A stretch of DNA of 64,000 bases from Pedobacter soli (GTDB taxonomy: Bacteria > Bacteroidota > Bacteroidia > Sphingobacteriales > Sphingobacteriaceae), in NCBI RefSeq assembly GCF_900101435.1, contig NZ_FMZH01000003.1:434001-498000 (forward strand), given 5' to 3'. The notes beneath the pieces are model-generated. The model did not search any database and was not told the DNA's origin. It saw only the letters and a program-made list of their open reading frames with translations. The translations under genes and the position numbers were made by a program. Positions within the stretch are counted from its first letter, which is position 1. The number at the start of each line of letters is the position of its first letter. Positions 24,665 to 33,478 of the stretch are shown here, piece after piece.

Positions 24665-25118
24665 CAAGGTGCTTTTGCATGCAGACACTATTATCAACAC
24701 CAATGTATTGTCCGTAGTTGGTAATGATCTGGTAACCTGCTTTTTGATAAAGGGCTATAGCTTCGGGTTGTTTTTTGCCGGTTTCTAAAATGCAGGCGCT
24801 AAAACCAATTTCGGCGGCCCAGTTTTCGAGTTCGTTTAATATTTGCGCTGCAATGCCCTGTTTCCTGTTGTCTGGGTGAACAAACATCCGTTTTACTTCG
24901 GCCTGGGTGGCAGAAAATGGCTTAATTGCACCACAGCCTACAGGAGTATTGTTTTGATAAGCTACAACTACTTCTTTAATGGCGTCAACTTTATTAAACT
25001 GCGCATAAAAAGCATGTTCATCGCCATCTCTAACCGCTAAATCCTGATCCAGCAAGGCAACCAATTTTCTAAAATCGGTATGGTCTGAATTGGTTCTGGT
25101 TAGCGTTAGATCACTCAT
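24636..25118 (-). CDS. GNAT family N-acetyltransferase
   Basis: A 160-residue acetyl-CoA-dependent acyltransferase with the GNAT core VKRMFVHPDNRKQGIAAQIL (R/QxxGxG/A-type motif A) and the later ALYQKAGYQ. The substrate is unknown. The last ~9 residues (RYPILDT) are encoded by the heptad repeat, so the C terminus may vary between strains. Confidence 0.9.
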   Translation of the reverse strand: MSDLTLTRTNSDHTDFRKLVALLDQDLAVRDGDEHAFYAQFNKVDAIKEVVVAYQNNTPVGCGAIKPFSATQAEVKRMFVHPDNRKQGIAAQILNELENWAAEIGFSACILETGKKQPEAIALYQKAGYQIITNYGQYIGVDNSVCMQKHLDTRYPILDT

Positions 25119-25132
25119 TAATGTTTATTTTG

Positions 25133-25168
25133 GGTTTAAGGCAAGGTTTTTACCCACCGCCTTAAACC
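25133..25168. other. 10-bp inverted repeat between lpxA and GNAT
   Basis: GGTTTAAGGC (25133-25142) pairs perfectly with GCCTTAAACC (25159-25168). There is no clear U-tract on the minus strand. It may be a weak or Rho-aided end of the lpx operon. Confidence 0.45.
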
Positions 25169-25187
25169 TTCCAGCCTTCTGCCTTTA

Positions 25188-25973
25188 TTAGCTTCCCATG
25201 CCGAAACCCTTCATTACCCCACGGTTAGAGTTGCGGATAAAATCTACAATTTCATCGCGGATCTCAGTAGGTTTGAATTCGGCCTCGATCATATCCAAAG
25301 CTTTGGTTACGTTATTGTGTTTAACGAAAAGCACGCGGTAAATTTCCTGTATCTCGTCAATCTGCTCATTGGTAAAACCTCTTCTGCGCAGGCCTACCGA
25401 GTTGATACCTGCGTAAGAAAGCGGCTCACGTGCAGCTTTAACATAAGGTGGCACATCTTTACGTACCAACGAACCGCCGGTAACGAATGCGTGTGAGCCT
25501 ACTTTTACAAACTGGTGAATGGCTACTAAGCCAGCAAGTACAACGTTATTGCCGATGGTAATGTGGCCGGCTAAAGTGGTGCTGTTCGAAAAAATACAGT
25601 AGTTACCCACTTCACAATCGTGTGCAATGTGCGAATAAGCCTGTATTAAGCAGTTGCTGCCTATAACGGTTTTCCATTTATCTTTAGTACCACGGTTAAT
25701 GGTAACGCACTCTCTGATAGTGGTATTGTCGCCAATTTCTGCGGTAGTAATTTCTCCTGCAAATTTTAAATCCTGTGGTTCACCAGAAATAACGGCGCCA
25801 GGAAAAATGCGGCAATTTTTACCAATCCGCGCGCCATCCATAATGGTTACGTTCGATCCGATCCAGGTTCCCTCTCCAATCACAACGTCTTTATGTATTA
25901 CTACAAAAGGTTCGATTACCACGTTTTCGGCAATTTTTGCCTGAGGATGTATATATGCTAAAGGTTGTATCAT
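25188..25973 (-). CDS. lpxA: Acyl-ACP-UDP-N-acetylglucosamine O-acyltransferase
   Basis: A 261-residue enzyme that acylates UDP-GlcNAc at O3, the first step of lipid A synthesis. It is built of hexapeptide repeats (left-handed beta helix) with the catalytic His in AYSHIAHDCEVG (~120) and a helical C domain (FTNEQIDEIQEIY). Its ATG overlaps the stop of lpxC-fabZ (TAATG). Confidence 0.96.
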   Translation of the reverse strand: MIQPLAYIHPQAKIAENVVIEPFVVIHKDVVIGEGTWIGSNVTIMDGARIGKNCRIFPGAVISGEPQDLKFAGEITTAEIGDNTTIRECVTINRGTKDKWKTVIGSNCLIQAYSHIAHDCEVGNYCIFSNSTTLAGHITIGNNVVLAGLVAIHQFVKVGSHAFVTGGSLVRKDVPPYVKAAREPLSYAGINSVGLRRRGFTNEQIDEIQEIYRVLFVKHNNVTKALDMIEAEFKPTEIRDEIVDFIRNSNRGVMKGFGMGS

Positions 25974-27385
25974 TATTGAGCGGGTTCTGCTTGTTTAACT
26001 TTTGAAATTTGGGCCATCATTTCGGCTTCGACAACGATTTTTTCGCCGACCATACCAACGCCTTTCATTTGGGCAATTCCCCTTCTGATTGGTTCCAGTA
26101 AGTCGCAACGGAAAACGATGCTGTCGCCAGGTAATACCTGCGCTCTGAAACGCACGTTATCTATCTTTAAGAAATAGGTTAAGTAATTTTCAGGATCGGG
26201 AACGGTACACAATACCAGAATTCCACCCACCTGGGCCATGGCCTCAATCTGTAATACACCCGGAAATACCGGAGCACCCGGAAAGTGACCTTTAAAGAAC
26301 TCTTCGTTCATGGTTACGTTTTTAACGCCCACCACGTGATTTTTTGAAAGTTCTAAAATTTTATCTACAAATAGGAAGGGCTGACGGTGAGGCAATATCT
26401 CCATGATTTTAACCACATCAAATAAGGCTTTTGCACCGGGGTCGTAAACCTTCTGCACTTTTTTGTTTTTCTCTTTTTTAATGGCTGCCTTAATTTTTTT
26501 GGCAAATGCAACGTTAGCTGCATGGCCAGGACGAGCTGCCATAATGTGTCCTTTTAAGTGCATACCAACCAAAGCCAGATCACCAATCATATCCAGTAGT
26601 TTATGACGGGCAGGTTCGTTTTGGTAGCGCAATTCCATGTTGTTTAAAATTCCCTGTGGGGCAACATCAATGTCTTCGCGGTTAAATAACTTGGCCAGAT
26701 GATTTAATTCATCTTTGGTAACTTCTTTATCAACAATTACAATGGCATTATTTAAGTCACCTCCTTTAATCAGGTTGTGCGATAACTGGTATTCTAATTC
26801 GTGTAAGAAGCAGAAAGTACGGCAAGAGGCAATTTCTTTTTTAAACTCGGCAATGGTATTAATGCCGGCATGTTGACTGCCCAAAACAGGCGAGTTATAA
26901 TCAATCATACAGGTAAAGCGGTAGTCGTCAAGCGGCATGGCCACAATTTCTACTTTCCTGTCTTCTTCTGTATAGGTAATGTTATGAGGAATGGTGAAGT
27001 ATTCGCGATCTGCATTTTGCTCAACTGTACCTACTTCTTCCAATAAATCGACAAACTGGATCGAGCTGCCATCCATAATCGGAGTTTCAGGTCCGTCTAA
27101 TTTGATCAGCACATTATCAAGGTCCATACCAATTAATGAAGCCATTACGTGCTCTACAGTGCTTACGCTTGCGCCGTTTTGGGTAATGGTAGTTCCGCGC
27201 GAAGTATCGGTTACGTTATCGGCATCAGCTTCGATAATTGGGTGCCCGTCTAAATCGATGCGTTGAAATTTAAAACCATGATTTTCGGGGGCAGGGCAAA
27301 ATGTTAAAGTAACATTAGCGCCTGTATGTAAACCAACACCAGATGCTGATATTTCTTGCTTAATCGTTTTTTGTCTAACGTTCAT
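25973..27385 (-). CDS. lpxC-fabZ: Bifunctional LpxC deacetylase / FabZ dehydratase
   Basis: A 470-residue fusion typical of Bacteroidota. The LpxC part (1-~310) deacetylates UDP-3-O-acyl-GlcNAc with Zn ligands in VEHVMASL (~78) and HKLLDMIGD (~238/242) and a general His in RPGHAANV. The FabZ part (~325-470) dehydrates 3-hydroxyacyl-ACP with PHRQPFLF and GHFPGAPVFPG...EAMAQ. The two parts compete for the same hydroxyacyl-ACP pool, so fusion may balance lipid A and fatty acid synthesis. It overlaps lpxD by 11 nt. Confidence 0.96.
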   Translation of the reverse strand: MNVRQKTIKQEISASGVGLHTGANVTLTFCPAPENHGFKFQRIDLDGHPIIEADADNVTDTSRGTTITQNGASVSTVEHVMASLIGMDLDNVLIKLDGPETPIMDGSSIQFVDLLEEVGTVEQNADREYFTIPHNITYTEEDRKVEIVAMPLDDYRFTCMIDYNSPVLGSQHAGINTIAEFKKEIASCRTFCFLHELEYQLSHNLIKGGDLNNAIVIVDKEVTKDELNHLAKLFNREDIDVAPQGILNNMELRYQNEPARHKLLDMIGDLALVGMHLKGHIMAARPGHAANVAFAKKIKAAIKKEKNKKVQKVYDPGAKALFDVVKIMEILPHRQPFLFVDKILELSKNHVVGVKNVTMNEEFFKGHFPGAPVFPGVLQIEAMAQVGGILVLCTVPDPENYLTYFLKIDNVRFRAQVLPGDSIVFRCDLLEPIRRGIAQMKGVGMVGEKIVVEAEMMAQISKVKQAEPAQ

Positions 27386-28451
27386 TGTGTAATGTATTCT
27401 TTTCCAGTTCAGCTGTAAGCTTTTTCAATTCCTCTTCGAGTGCGTTAATTCTTTTTTCTACATCGGGGAGGTGTTTGAAAATTACCGATGCGCGCATCCA
27501 GTTGCGCAATGGCTGGGCAGGACTGCCGTGCCATTGTTTATTTTCTTCTGTAATGTTAAAGTTAATACCCGCCTGCGCACCAATTTGCGTGCCTTTGGCT
27601 AAGGTTAAGTGACCTGCAATGCCCACCTGGCCACCTACAACGCTGTTAGGGCCAATTTTTGTGCTGCCTGAGATTCCTGATTGTGCAGCCAAAACTGTGT
27701 TTTCGCCAATCTCCACATTATGGGCAATCTGAATCAGGTTGTCGATTTTTGTACCTTTTTTAACAATGGTCGATCCCATGGTTGCACGATCGACAGTCGT
27801 ATTGGCGCCTATTTCCACATCATCTTCAATTATAACATTTCCAATCTGAGGAATTTTATTGTAAGTGCCGTCTTTTTGAGGGGCAAAGCCAAAGCCATCG
27901 CTTCCAACAACCGTATTGGCATGGATAATTACGCGACTACCAATAACCGAATTGTGGTAAATTTTTACACCGGGATAAAAAGTTGTGTTTTCGCCAATTT
28001 TGGAATGTGCGCCGATAAAAACCTGTGTATTTATTTTACAACCATCGGCAATTACAGCATGCTCGGCCACATAGGCAAAAGCATCAATAAAAACATTCTG
28101 ACCAATTTTAGCAGTTGGGTGCACAAAGGCCATTTTATCAATGCCCGTTTGTGTATTTTGTGCGTTTACAGCTTCGTTGTATTTATCCAGCAAAATGGTA
28201 AAAGCACTGTATGGATTTTCTACACGCACTAAAGTGCTGGTATAGGGCTGTGTTGGGGTAAAATCTTTAGATACGATTACAACGGATGCCTGAGTAGAAT
28301 ACAAAAAGTTTTCGTACTTAGGATTGGAAAGAAAAGACAAAGAGCCTTCCTTTCCGTCTTCTATTTTAGAGAGTTCGGTAACGGCTACATCAGGGTTACC
28401 ATCTATGGAACCGTTCAGAAACTGACTTATCTGCTTGGCAGTAAATTGCAT
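27375..28451 (-). CDS. lpxD: UDP-3-O-(3-hydroxyacyl)glucosamine N-acyltransferase
   Basis: A 358-residue enzyme adding the second acyl chain in lipid A synthesis. An N-terminal uridine-binding domain is followed by hexapeptide repeats with the catalytic His in IQIAHNVEIG (~248) and a C-terminal charged helix. It is first in the operon lpxD-lpxC/fabZ-lpxA. Its promoter lies 4 nt before the ATG. Confidence 0.96.
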   Translation of the reverse strand: MQFTAKQISQFLNGSIDGNPDVAVTELSKIEDGKEGSLSFLSNPKYENFLYSTQASVVIVSKDFTPTQPYTSTLVRVENPYSAFTILLDKYNEAVNAQNTQTGIDKMAFVHPTAKIGQNVFIDAFAYVAEHAVIADGCKINTQVFIGAHSKIGENTTFYPGVKIYHNSVIGSRVIIHANTVVGSDGFGFAPQKDGTYNKIPQIGNVIIEDDVEIGANTTVDRATMGSTIVKKGTKIDNLIQIAHNVEIGENTVLAAQSGISGSTKIGPNSVVGGQVGIAGHLTLAKGTQIGAQAGINFNITEENKQWHGSPAQPLRNWMRASVIFKHLPDVEKRINALEEELKKLTAELEKNTLHNER

Positions 28452-28455
28452 CGTA

Positions 28456-28486
28456 CAAAGGTAAATGTTAAATTGATATGAACAAA
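28456..28486 (-). promoter_or_regulatory. Promoter of the lpx operon
   Basis: The minus strand has TTTG (28483-28486), a 19-nt spacer and TACCTTTG (28456-28463). Only 4 nt separate the box from the lpxD ATG, so the mRNA is predicted to be leaderless. Confidence 0.75.
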
Positions 28487-28573
28487 AAAACCTGCAATGG
28501 TTAAGCTGTGTATATTTTACACAATAATAAGACTTAAAACGGCAGTAAAAGTTAAATATTTTGTTAAATAAGC

Positions 28574-29797
28574 TTAAATGCCCCTGGGGTAACAGAGGAT
28601 ATATTTTTCTACGGTTTTCTGCAGCGACTCCAGATTAGATAAATCTGAGGCCTTTGCAATATCAACTATCCTGTTATTTTTCATTAAAATTTTAATGTTA
28701 CCTACGCCAGCATTGTAGGCCCGGTTTTGTATGGTATCGGTAAAAACAAAATAGCGGGCTTCTTCGGGCTTAATTCCGAGCAGGTTAACAGCCGCATCCT
28801 GCAAAAAGGTTACGCGATCGGCTTTTTCCATCTCGTTACCCATCTCAACTTTGTACAGGTTACGCGAGGTGAGCATACTGCACAGGGTAGATAAAATTTT
28901 ATCGGGATGTTTTACCCAAACTTTAACGGCTGCGTAAATATCCTGATCGTCGAGATTGGTAAAATGTTCGAGGTTTTCGTGCTGCTCAAAGAAATTAGCC
29001 TCATTAATATTGTTTTTAAGAAAATGGTTTAACGATGGTGAAGCAAAGAGATCAACACCATTTGCCGATAACTCTTTGGCTCTTTCGAGTAATTTCACCA
29101 AAATCATTTCGCCTGCAATTACCGTTTTATGGAGGTAAACCTGCCAATACATCAGGCGGCGGGCAATCAAGAATTTCTCGATAGAGTAAATACCCTTTTC
29201 CTCAATCACCAGGTCATCGTCGTAAACATTAAACATTTTAATAATGCGGTCGAAACTGATTACGCCTTCGCTTACACCAGTAAAAAAGCTATCGCGGTTT
29301 AAATAGTCCATCCTATCCAAATCGAGCTGGCCCGAAATTAACTGGTGTAAAAACTTTTTAGGGTAAGTGCCGTTAAAAATCTCGATTGCATGGGTTAAAC
29401 GCCCTTCAAAATGAATGTTCAGGTCGTTCATCAGTTTTACTGAAATATCTTCGTGCCTGATACCGGTAACCAGCGAATGCTCAAGTGCGTGCGAAAAAGG
29501 GCCGTGACCGATATCGTGCAGTAAAATGGCCAAAATGGCGGCTTCTTCTTCACCTTCGGTAATGTCATGCCCTTTGCTTCTAAGCAAGCCGATTGCCAAA
29601 CACATTAAATGCATGGCACCCAATGCGTGGTGAAAACGGGTGTGCAATGCGCCCGGGTAAACCAAATGGGTCATGCCCAGTTGTTTAATGTAGCGCAGGC
29701 GCTGAAAATACGGATGCGAAATTACATCGTAAACCAGGGCCGATGGTATGCTGATGAAACCGTAAACCGGATCATTTATGATTTTCTTCTTGTTCAA
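28574..29797 (-). CDS. HD-domain phosphohydrolase
   Basis: A 407-residue protein with the HD metal site in FHHALGAMHLM (~56) and LLHDIGHGPFSHALE (~92), and an Asp in LDLDRMDYLNRDSF (~180). It is related to dGTPase-like YdhJ/SAMHD1-type hydrolases; the nucleotide substrate is unknown. The start codon must be TTG at 29797: an in-frame TAA lies two codons upstream and the next Met is about 40 residues in, past conserved sequence. Confidence 0.88.
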   Translation of the reverse strand: MNKKKIINDPVYGFISIPSALVYDVISHPYFQRLRYIKQLGMTHLVYPGALHTRFHHALGAMHLMCLAIGLLRSKGHDITEGEEEAAILAILLHDIGHGPFSHALEHSLVTGIRHEDISVKLMNDLNIHFEGRLTHAIEIFNGTYPKKFLHQLISGQLDLDRMDYLNRDSFFTGVSEGVISFDRIIKMFNVYDDDLVIEEKGIYSIEKFLIARRLMYWQVYLHKTVIAGEMILVKLLERAKELSANGVDLFASPSLNHFLKNNINEANFFEQHENLEHFTNLDDQDIYAAVKVWVKHPDKILSTLCSMLTSRNLYKVEMGNEMEKADRVTFLQDAAVNLLGIKPEEARYFVFTDTIQNRAYNAGVGNIKILMKNNRIVDIAKASDLSNLESLQKTVEKYILCYPRGI

Positions 29798-29908
29798 TCG
29801 TTAAAAATAGTTAAATAGACAGATACGGTACAAAAATTGCTATTTTTATTTAGAGTTTGATTTACCTGCCAAAATTAAAAGGCAATACATACCTATTTTT
29901 ACATAAAC

Positions 29909-31462
29909 ATGCAAGAAACTAAGATATTATGGGCCGATGATGAAATCGACCTGTTAAAACCACATATATTATTGTTAAATGATAAAGGTTATAATGTAAC
30001 CACATTTACCAATGGGAACGATGCGCTTGAAGCATTCGGAAAATCACATTTTGACCTGGTTTTTTTAGATGAAAATATGCCTGGAATGAGTGGGATTGAA
30101 ACGCTTGGGGCCATTAAAAACCTGAACCCGGATGTGCCAGTGGTGCTGATTACCAAAAGTGAGGAAGAAAACCTGATGGAAGACGCCATTGGTAGCAAAA
30201 TAGACGATTACCTGATTAAACCGGTTAACCCCAAACAGGTATTGCTAACCATTAAAAAGCTGATCGATAACAAGCGTTTGGTAAGCGAGAAAACTTCTAT
30301 GGCTTATCAGCAGGATTTTCGCCGTTTGGGCATGACCCTTGGCGATAAGCTAAACTACGAAGAGTGGGTTGATGTGTATAAAAAGATTGTTTTCTGGGAA
30401 CTGGAGCTGGAGAAGCTGGACGATCCGCAAATGCACGAGATTTTAACCATGCAAAAGCAGGAGGCCAACACACAGTTTTCGAAATTTGTTGAAGAACACT
30501 ATTTAGGCTGGATTAAGGAAAAAGATAAAGCGCCTTTATTTTCGAACGAGTTGTTAAAGAAAAAGGCTTTCCCGCACATTAACGAAACTACCCCTGTATT
30601 TTTTATCCTGATTGACAACCTGCGTTACGACCAATGGAAAATCATCAATCCTTTAATTTCGGAGTATTTCCGCATTGATGAGGAGGATATGTACAGCAGT
30701 ATTTTGCCAACAGCAACACAGTATGCCCGTAATGCCATATTTTCGGGATTAATGCCTTTAGATATGGAAAAACGTTTCCCTCAGCTTTGGCAAAACGACG
30801 ACGATGAGGGCGGTAAAAACATGCACGAAGAGGCTTTTTTGGCCGATAACATTAAACGTACGTTACGAAGAGACTGCAAATTCAGCTACAATAAAATTTT
30901 AACTTTTGAGCAGGGGAAAGATTTGGTTGATCAAACCAACAACCTGATGCAAAATGATTTTAACGCTATTGTTTTCAACTTTGTTGATATGCTGAGCCAT
31001 GCACGTACAGATATGCAGATGATCCGCGAGCTGGCCAACGATGATGCCGCCTACCGTTCGTTAACTCTATCGTGGTTTGAGCATTCGCCGCTTTGGGATT
31101 TATTGAAGAAAATATCACAGAAAAAAGTTAAAGTGATTATCACCACCGATCACGGTACCATCCGCGTTAAAAAACCGGTTAAGGTAATTGGCGATAGAAG
31201 TACCAATACCAATTTAAGGTACAAACAGGGCCGCAATCTGAATTTTAATGTTAAAGATGTTTTCCTGATCAAAAACCCGCACGATGCCATGTTGCCTAAG
31301 ATTAACATCAGCAGCAGTTATATTTTTGCCCGTGAGGACAGTTATTTCGTTTATCCCAACAATTACAACCAGTTTGTAAATTACTATAACGAAACCTTTC
31401 AGCATGGAGGGATCTCACTGGAAGAGATGATTATTCCGGTGGTGACGTACTCGCCGAGGTAA
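29909..31462 (+). CDS. porX: PorX: response regulator with PglZ domain
   Basis: A 517-residue two-domain regulator. The REC domain (1-~120) has ILWADDEID and the phospho-acceptor Asp in LVFLDENMPG (~54). The C-terminal PglZ/alkaline-phosphatase-like domain has FILIDNLRYDQWK (~228) and TTDHGTIRVKKP (~417). PorX controls type IX secretion in Bacteroidota with the kinase PorY and acts as an oligonucleotide phosphodiesterase in characterised members. The kinase gene is not adjacent. Confidence 0.94.
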   Translation: MQETKILWADDEIDLLKPHILLLNDKGYNVTTFTNGNDALEAFGKSHFDLVFLDENMPGMSGIETLGAIKNLNPDVPVVLITKSEEENLMEDAIGSKIDDYLIKPVNPKQVLLTIKKLIDNKRLVSEKTSMAYQQDFRRLGMTLGDKLNYEEWVDVYKKIVFWELELEKLDDPQMHEILTMQKQEANTQFSKFVEEHYLGWIKEKDKAPLFSNELLKKKAFPHINETTPVFFILIDNLRYDQWKIINPLISEYFRIDEEDMYSSILPTATQYARNAIFSGLMPLDMEKRFPQLWQNDDDEGGKNMHEEAFLADNIKRTLRRDCKFSYNKILTFEQGKDLVDQTNNLMQNDFNAIVFNFVDMLSHARTDMQMIRELANDDAAYRSLTLSWFEHSPLWDLLKKISQKKVKVIITTDHGTIRVKKPVKVIGDRSTNTNLRYKQGRNLNFNVKDVFLIKNPHDAMLPKINISSSYIFAREDSYFVYPNNYNQFVNYYNETFQHGGISLEEMIIPVVTYSPR

Positions 31463-31482
31463 AGATTAGGTAGCACCGTTTT

Positions 31483-31562
31483 ATTGTCATCTTGATTTTA
31501 TCGAAAAGATATTCAGTAAATTATTGGTGAATTCTTCGACAAGCTCAGACTGACAAAACTCA
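31483..31562. repeat. GTCAT...TGAC element between porX and tsaE
   Basis: Begins TTGTCATCTTGATTTTATCG and ends CAAGCTCAGACTGACAA, with a GAATTCTTCGACAAGC segment. It belongs to the loose family of intergenic elements also seen at 4370 and 16105. Confidence 0.4.
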
Positions 31563-31616
31563 TAATCAGGCAAAAGGAATGCAATTAAGTATTACTTTTG
31601 CCTTTATTTTTTTAGC

Positions 31617-32033
31617 ATGGAAATAACAGTAAATGGTTTATCGGGTTTACCTCAGGTAGCCGAACAGCTTTTGGTCTTCGCCGGTGATGAAAAAGTTTTC
31701 ATTTTTGAAGGGGAGATGGGAGCTGGAAAAACAACTTTTATTAAGCAGTTCTGTGCCCACCTGGGCATTGAAGATGTGGTTTCGAGCCCAACTTATTCTA
31801 TCGTAAATGAGTACGTGAGCCCTAAAGGATCAGTTTACCATTTCGATTTTTACCGCATAAAAGATATCCGCGAAGCTTATGACCTTGGCTATGAAGAATA
31901 CTTTTATGGTGGTGCCATTTGCCTCATTGAATGGCCGGAGCGTGTAGCTGAATTATTGCCCCAAAATTATATCAAAGTTGAAATTAGTGTGGTAGATGAA
32001 AACGAGCGATTGTTCACTTTTTGTAAGGTATAA
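31617..32033 (+). CDS. tsaE: tRNA threonylcarbamoyladenosine biosynthesis ATPase
   Basis: A 138-residue P-loop ATPase needed, with TsaB and TsaD, for t6A37 modification of ANN-decoding tRNAs. Seen are Walker A EGEMGAGKTT (~33), SSPTYSIVNEY and the later HFDFYRIKDIREAYDLGYEE. Its position between porX and ald repeats an order I recall from other Bacteroidota. Confidence 0.95.
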   Translation: MEITVNGLSGLPQVAEQLLVFAGDEKVFIFEGEMGAGKTTFIKQFCAHLGIEDVVSSPTYSIVNEYVSPKGSVYHFDFYRIKDIREAYDLGYEEYFYGGAICLIEWPERVAELLPQNYIKVEISVVDENERLFTFCKV

Positions 32034-32106
32034 CAATTAGTTATCAATAAATTAACAGATTTTCCTTACCTTGAACAACCTAAAACTACCAAAATATTAA
32101 TTCAAC

Positions 32107-33333
32107 ATGGCTACAGGATTACGCGAAGGAATGGCCGATATAGCTCGTCAAGGTTTATTGCAAACACAAGAGGCAAAACTCGAAACCCGAAACAAAAAAA
32201 ATAGCCTGTACATCGGGATACCCAAAGAAATTTCTTTCCAGGAGAATAGAATTGCTTTAACTCCGCTTTCTGTTGCCTTGCTGGTAAACAATGGTCACCG
32301 CGTAATACTGGAAAGTGGAGCCGGTACCGGAGCGAATTTTACCGATACTGAATATGCCGAACAGGGCGCTAAAATAACCTACAACAAAAAAGAGGTTTTC
32401 GAGGCCGATATTCTGGTAAAAATTGCACCGCCAACCCTTGAAGAGATTGACATGATGCACAAAGGGCAAACCCTGCTTTCATCTTTACAGATTGGTACTT
32501 TAAAGCAGGAATACCTCAAAGCCCTGATGCATAAAAAAATTAATGCTTTGTGTTTCGAGAACCTGCGCGATGAAGGGAATGTGCTGAGTGTGGTGCGGGC
32601 CATGAGCGAAATTGTAGGGTCAACATCGATTTTAATTGCAGCAGAATACCTGAGCAATGTTACCGGTGGCAAAGGCTTAATGCTTGGCGGGTTTACGGGG
32701 GTACCACCAACCGAAATCGTAATTTTAGGCGCCGGAACAGTGGGCGAGTATGCGGCAAGAACCGCTTTAGCACTTGGTGCCGAAGTAAAGGTTTTTGATA
32801 GTTCTATTTACCGTTTACGTCGTTTACAAAATAACCTGGGCAGCCGGGTTTTTACCTCGGTAATGCAGCCCATAGTACTTAATAAAGCCATTGTAACCTG
32901 TGATGTGGTAATTGGTGCCATCAGGGCTACCCATGGCCGCAGTCCGTGTATTGTGATGGAAGAAACCGTTGCGCGTATGAAACCACATTCGGTGGTTATT
33001 GATGTGAGTATCGATCAGGGGGGCTGTTTTGAAACATCGGAAGTAACCAATCATGCCAACCCGGTTTTCAGGAAATACGACGTAATTCATTATTGTGTGC
33101 CTAATATTGCTTCGAGAGTGCCCAGAACGGCATCGTACGCATTAACCAATATTTTCGCCCCAATTTTATTGGATATTGGCGAGTTTGGAGGACTGGTAAA
33201 CATGGTTTGGAATAATCCGGTTATCCGGGAAGCGTTGTATATTTATCAGGGCAACTGTACCAGTAAAGACCTGTCGGATATGTTTAATTTACCGTTTAAG
33301 GATTTAGAATTATTGGTGGTTTCGAACCAATAA
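32107..33333 (+). CDS. ald: Alanine dehydrogenase
   Basis: A 408-residue NAD-dependent enzyme interconverting L-alanine and pyruvate plus ammonia. It has the N-terminal substrate motif GIPKEISFQENRIALTP and the Rossmann motif VILGAGTVGEYAAR (~205). A ~30-residue N-terminal extension precedes the family start, as in Bacteroidota homologues. It is followed by a dipeptidase that would supply D-alanine. Confidence 0.93.
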   Translation: MATGLREGMADIARQGLLQTQEAKLETRNKKNSLYIGIPKEISFQENRIALTPLSVALLVNNGHRVILESGAGTGANFTDTEYAEQGAKITYNKKEVFEADILVKIAPPTLEEIDMMHKGQTLLSSLQIGTLKQEYLKALMHKKINALCFENLRDEGNVLSVVRAMSEIVGSTSILIAAEYLSNVTGGKGLMLGGFTGVPPTEIVILGAGTVGEYAARTALALGAEVKVFDSSIYRLRRLQNNLGSRVFTSVMQPIVLNKAIVTCDVVIGAIRATHGRSPCIVMEETVARMKPHSVVIDVSIDQGGCFETSEVTNHANPVFRKYDVIHYCVPNIASRVPRTASYALTNIFAPILLDIGEFGGLVNMVWNNPVIREALYIYQGNCTSKDLSDMFNLPFKDLELLVVSNQ

Positions 33334-33342
33334 CCTATAATC

Positions 33343-33402
33343 CGTCATTGCGGGAAGGCTTTTTCAGCCGACGAAGCCTGCCTGCAACAGGCAGGCAATC
33401 TT
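33343..33402. repeat. GTCATTGCGGG-type element with GCCTGC palindrome
   Basis: It starts CCGTCATTGCGGGAAGG and contains GCCTGCCTGCAACAGGCAGGC, a near-perfect hairpin (GCCTGCCTG / CAGGCAGGC with AA loop region). It may terminate ald. Confidence 0.55.
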
Positions 33403-33478
33403 AATGCGCTGGTTAGTAGCGATCGTTTTTTAAGATTGTTTGTACCACTCAATAATGATGAACTAAGCCAATTCGTGT

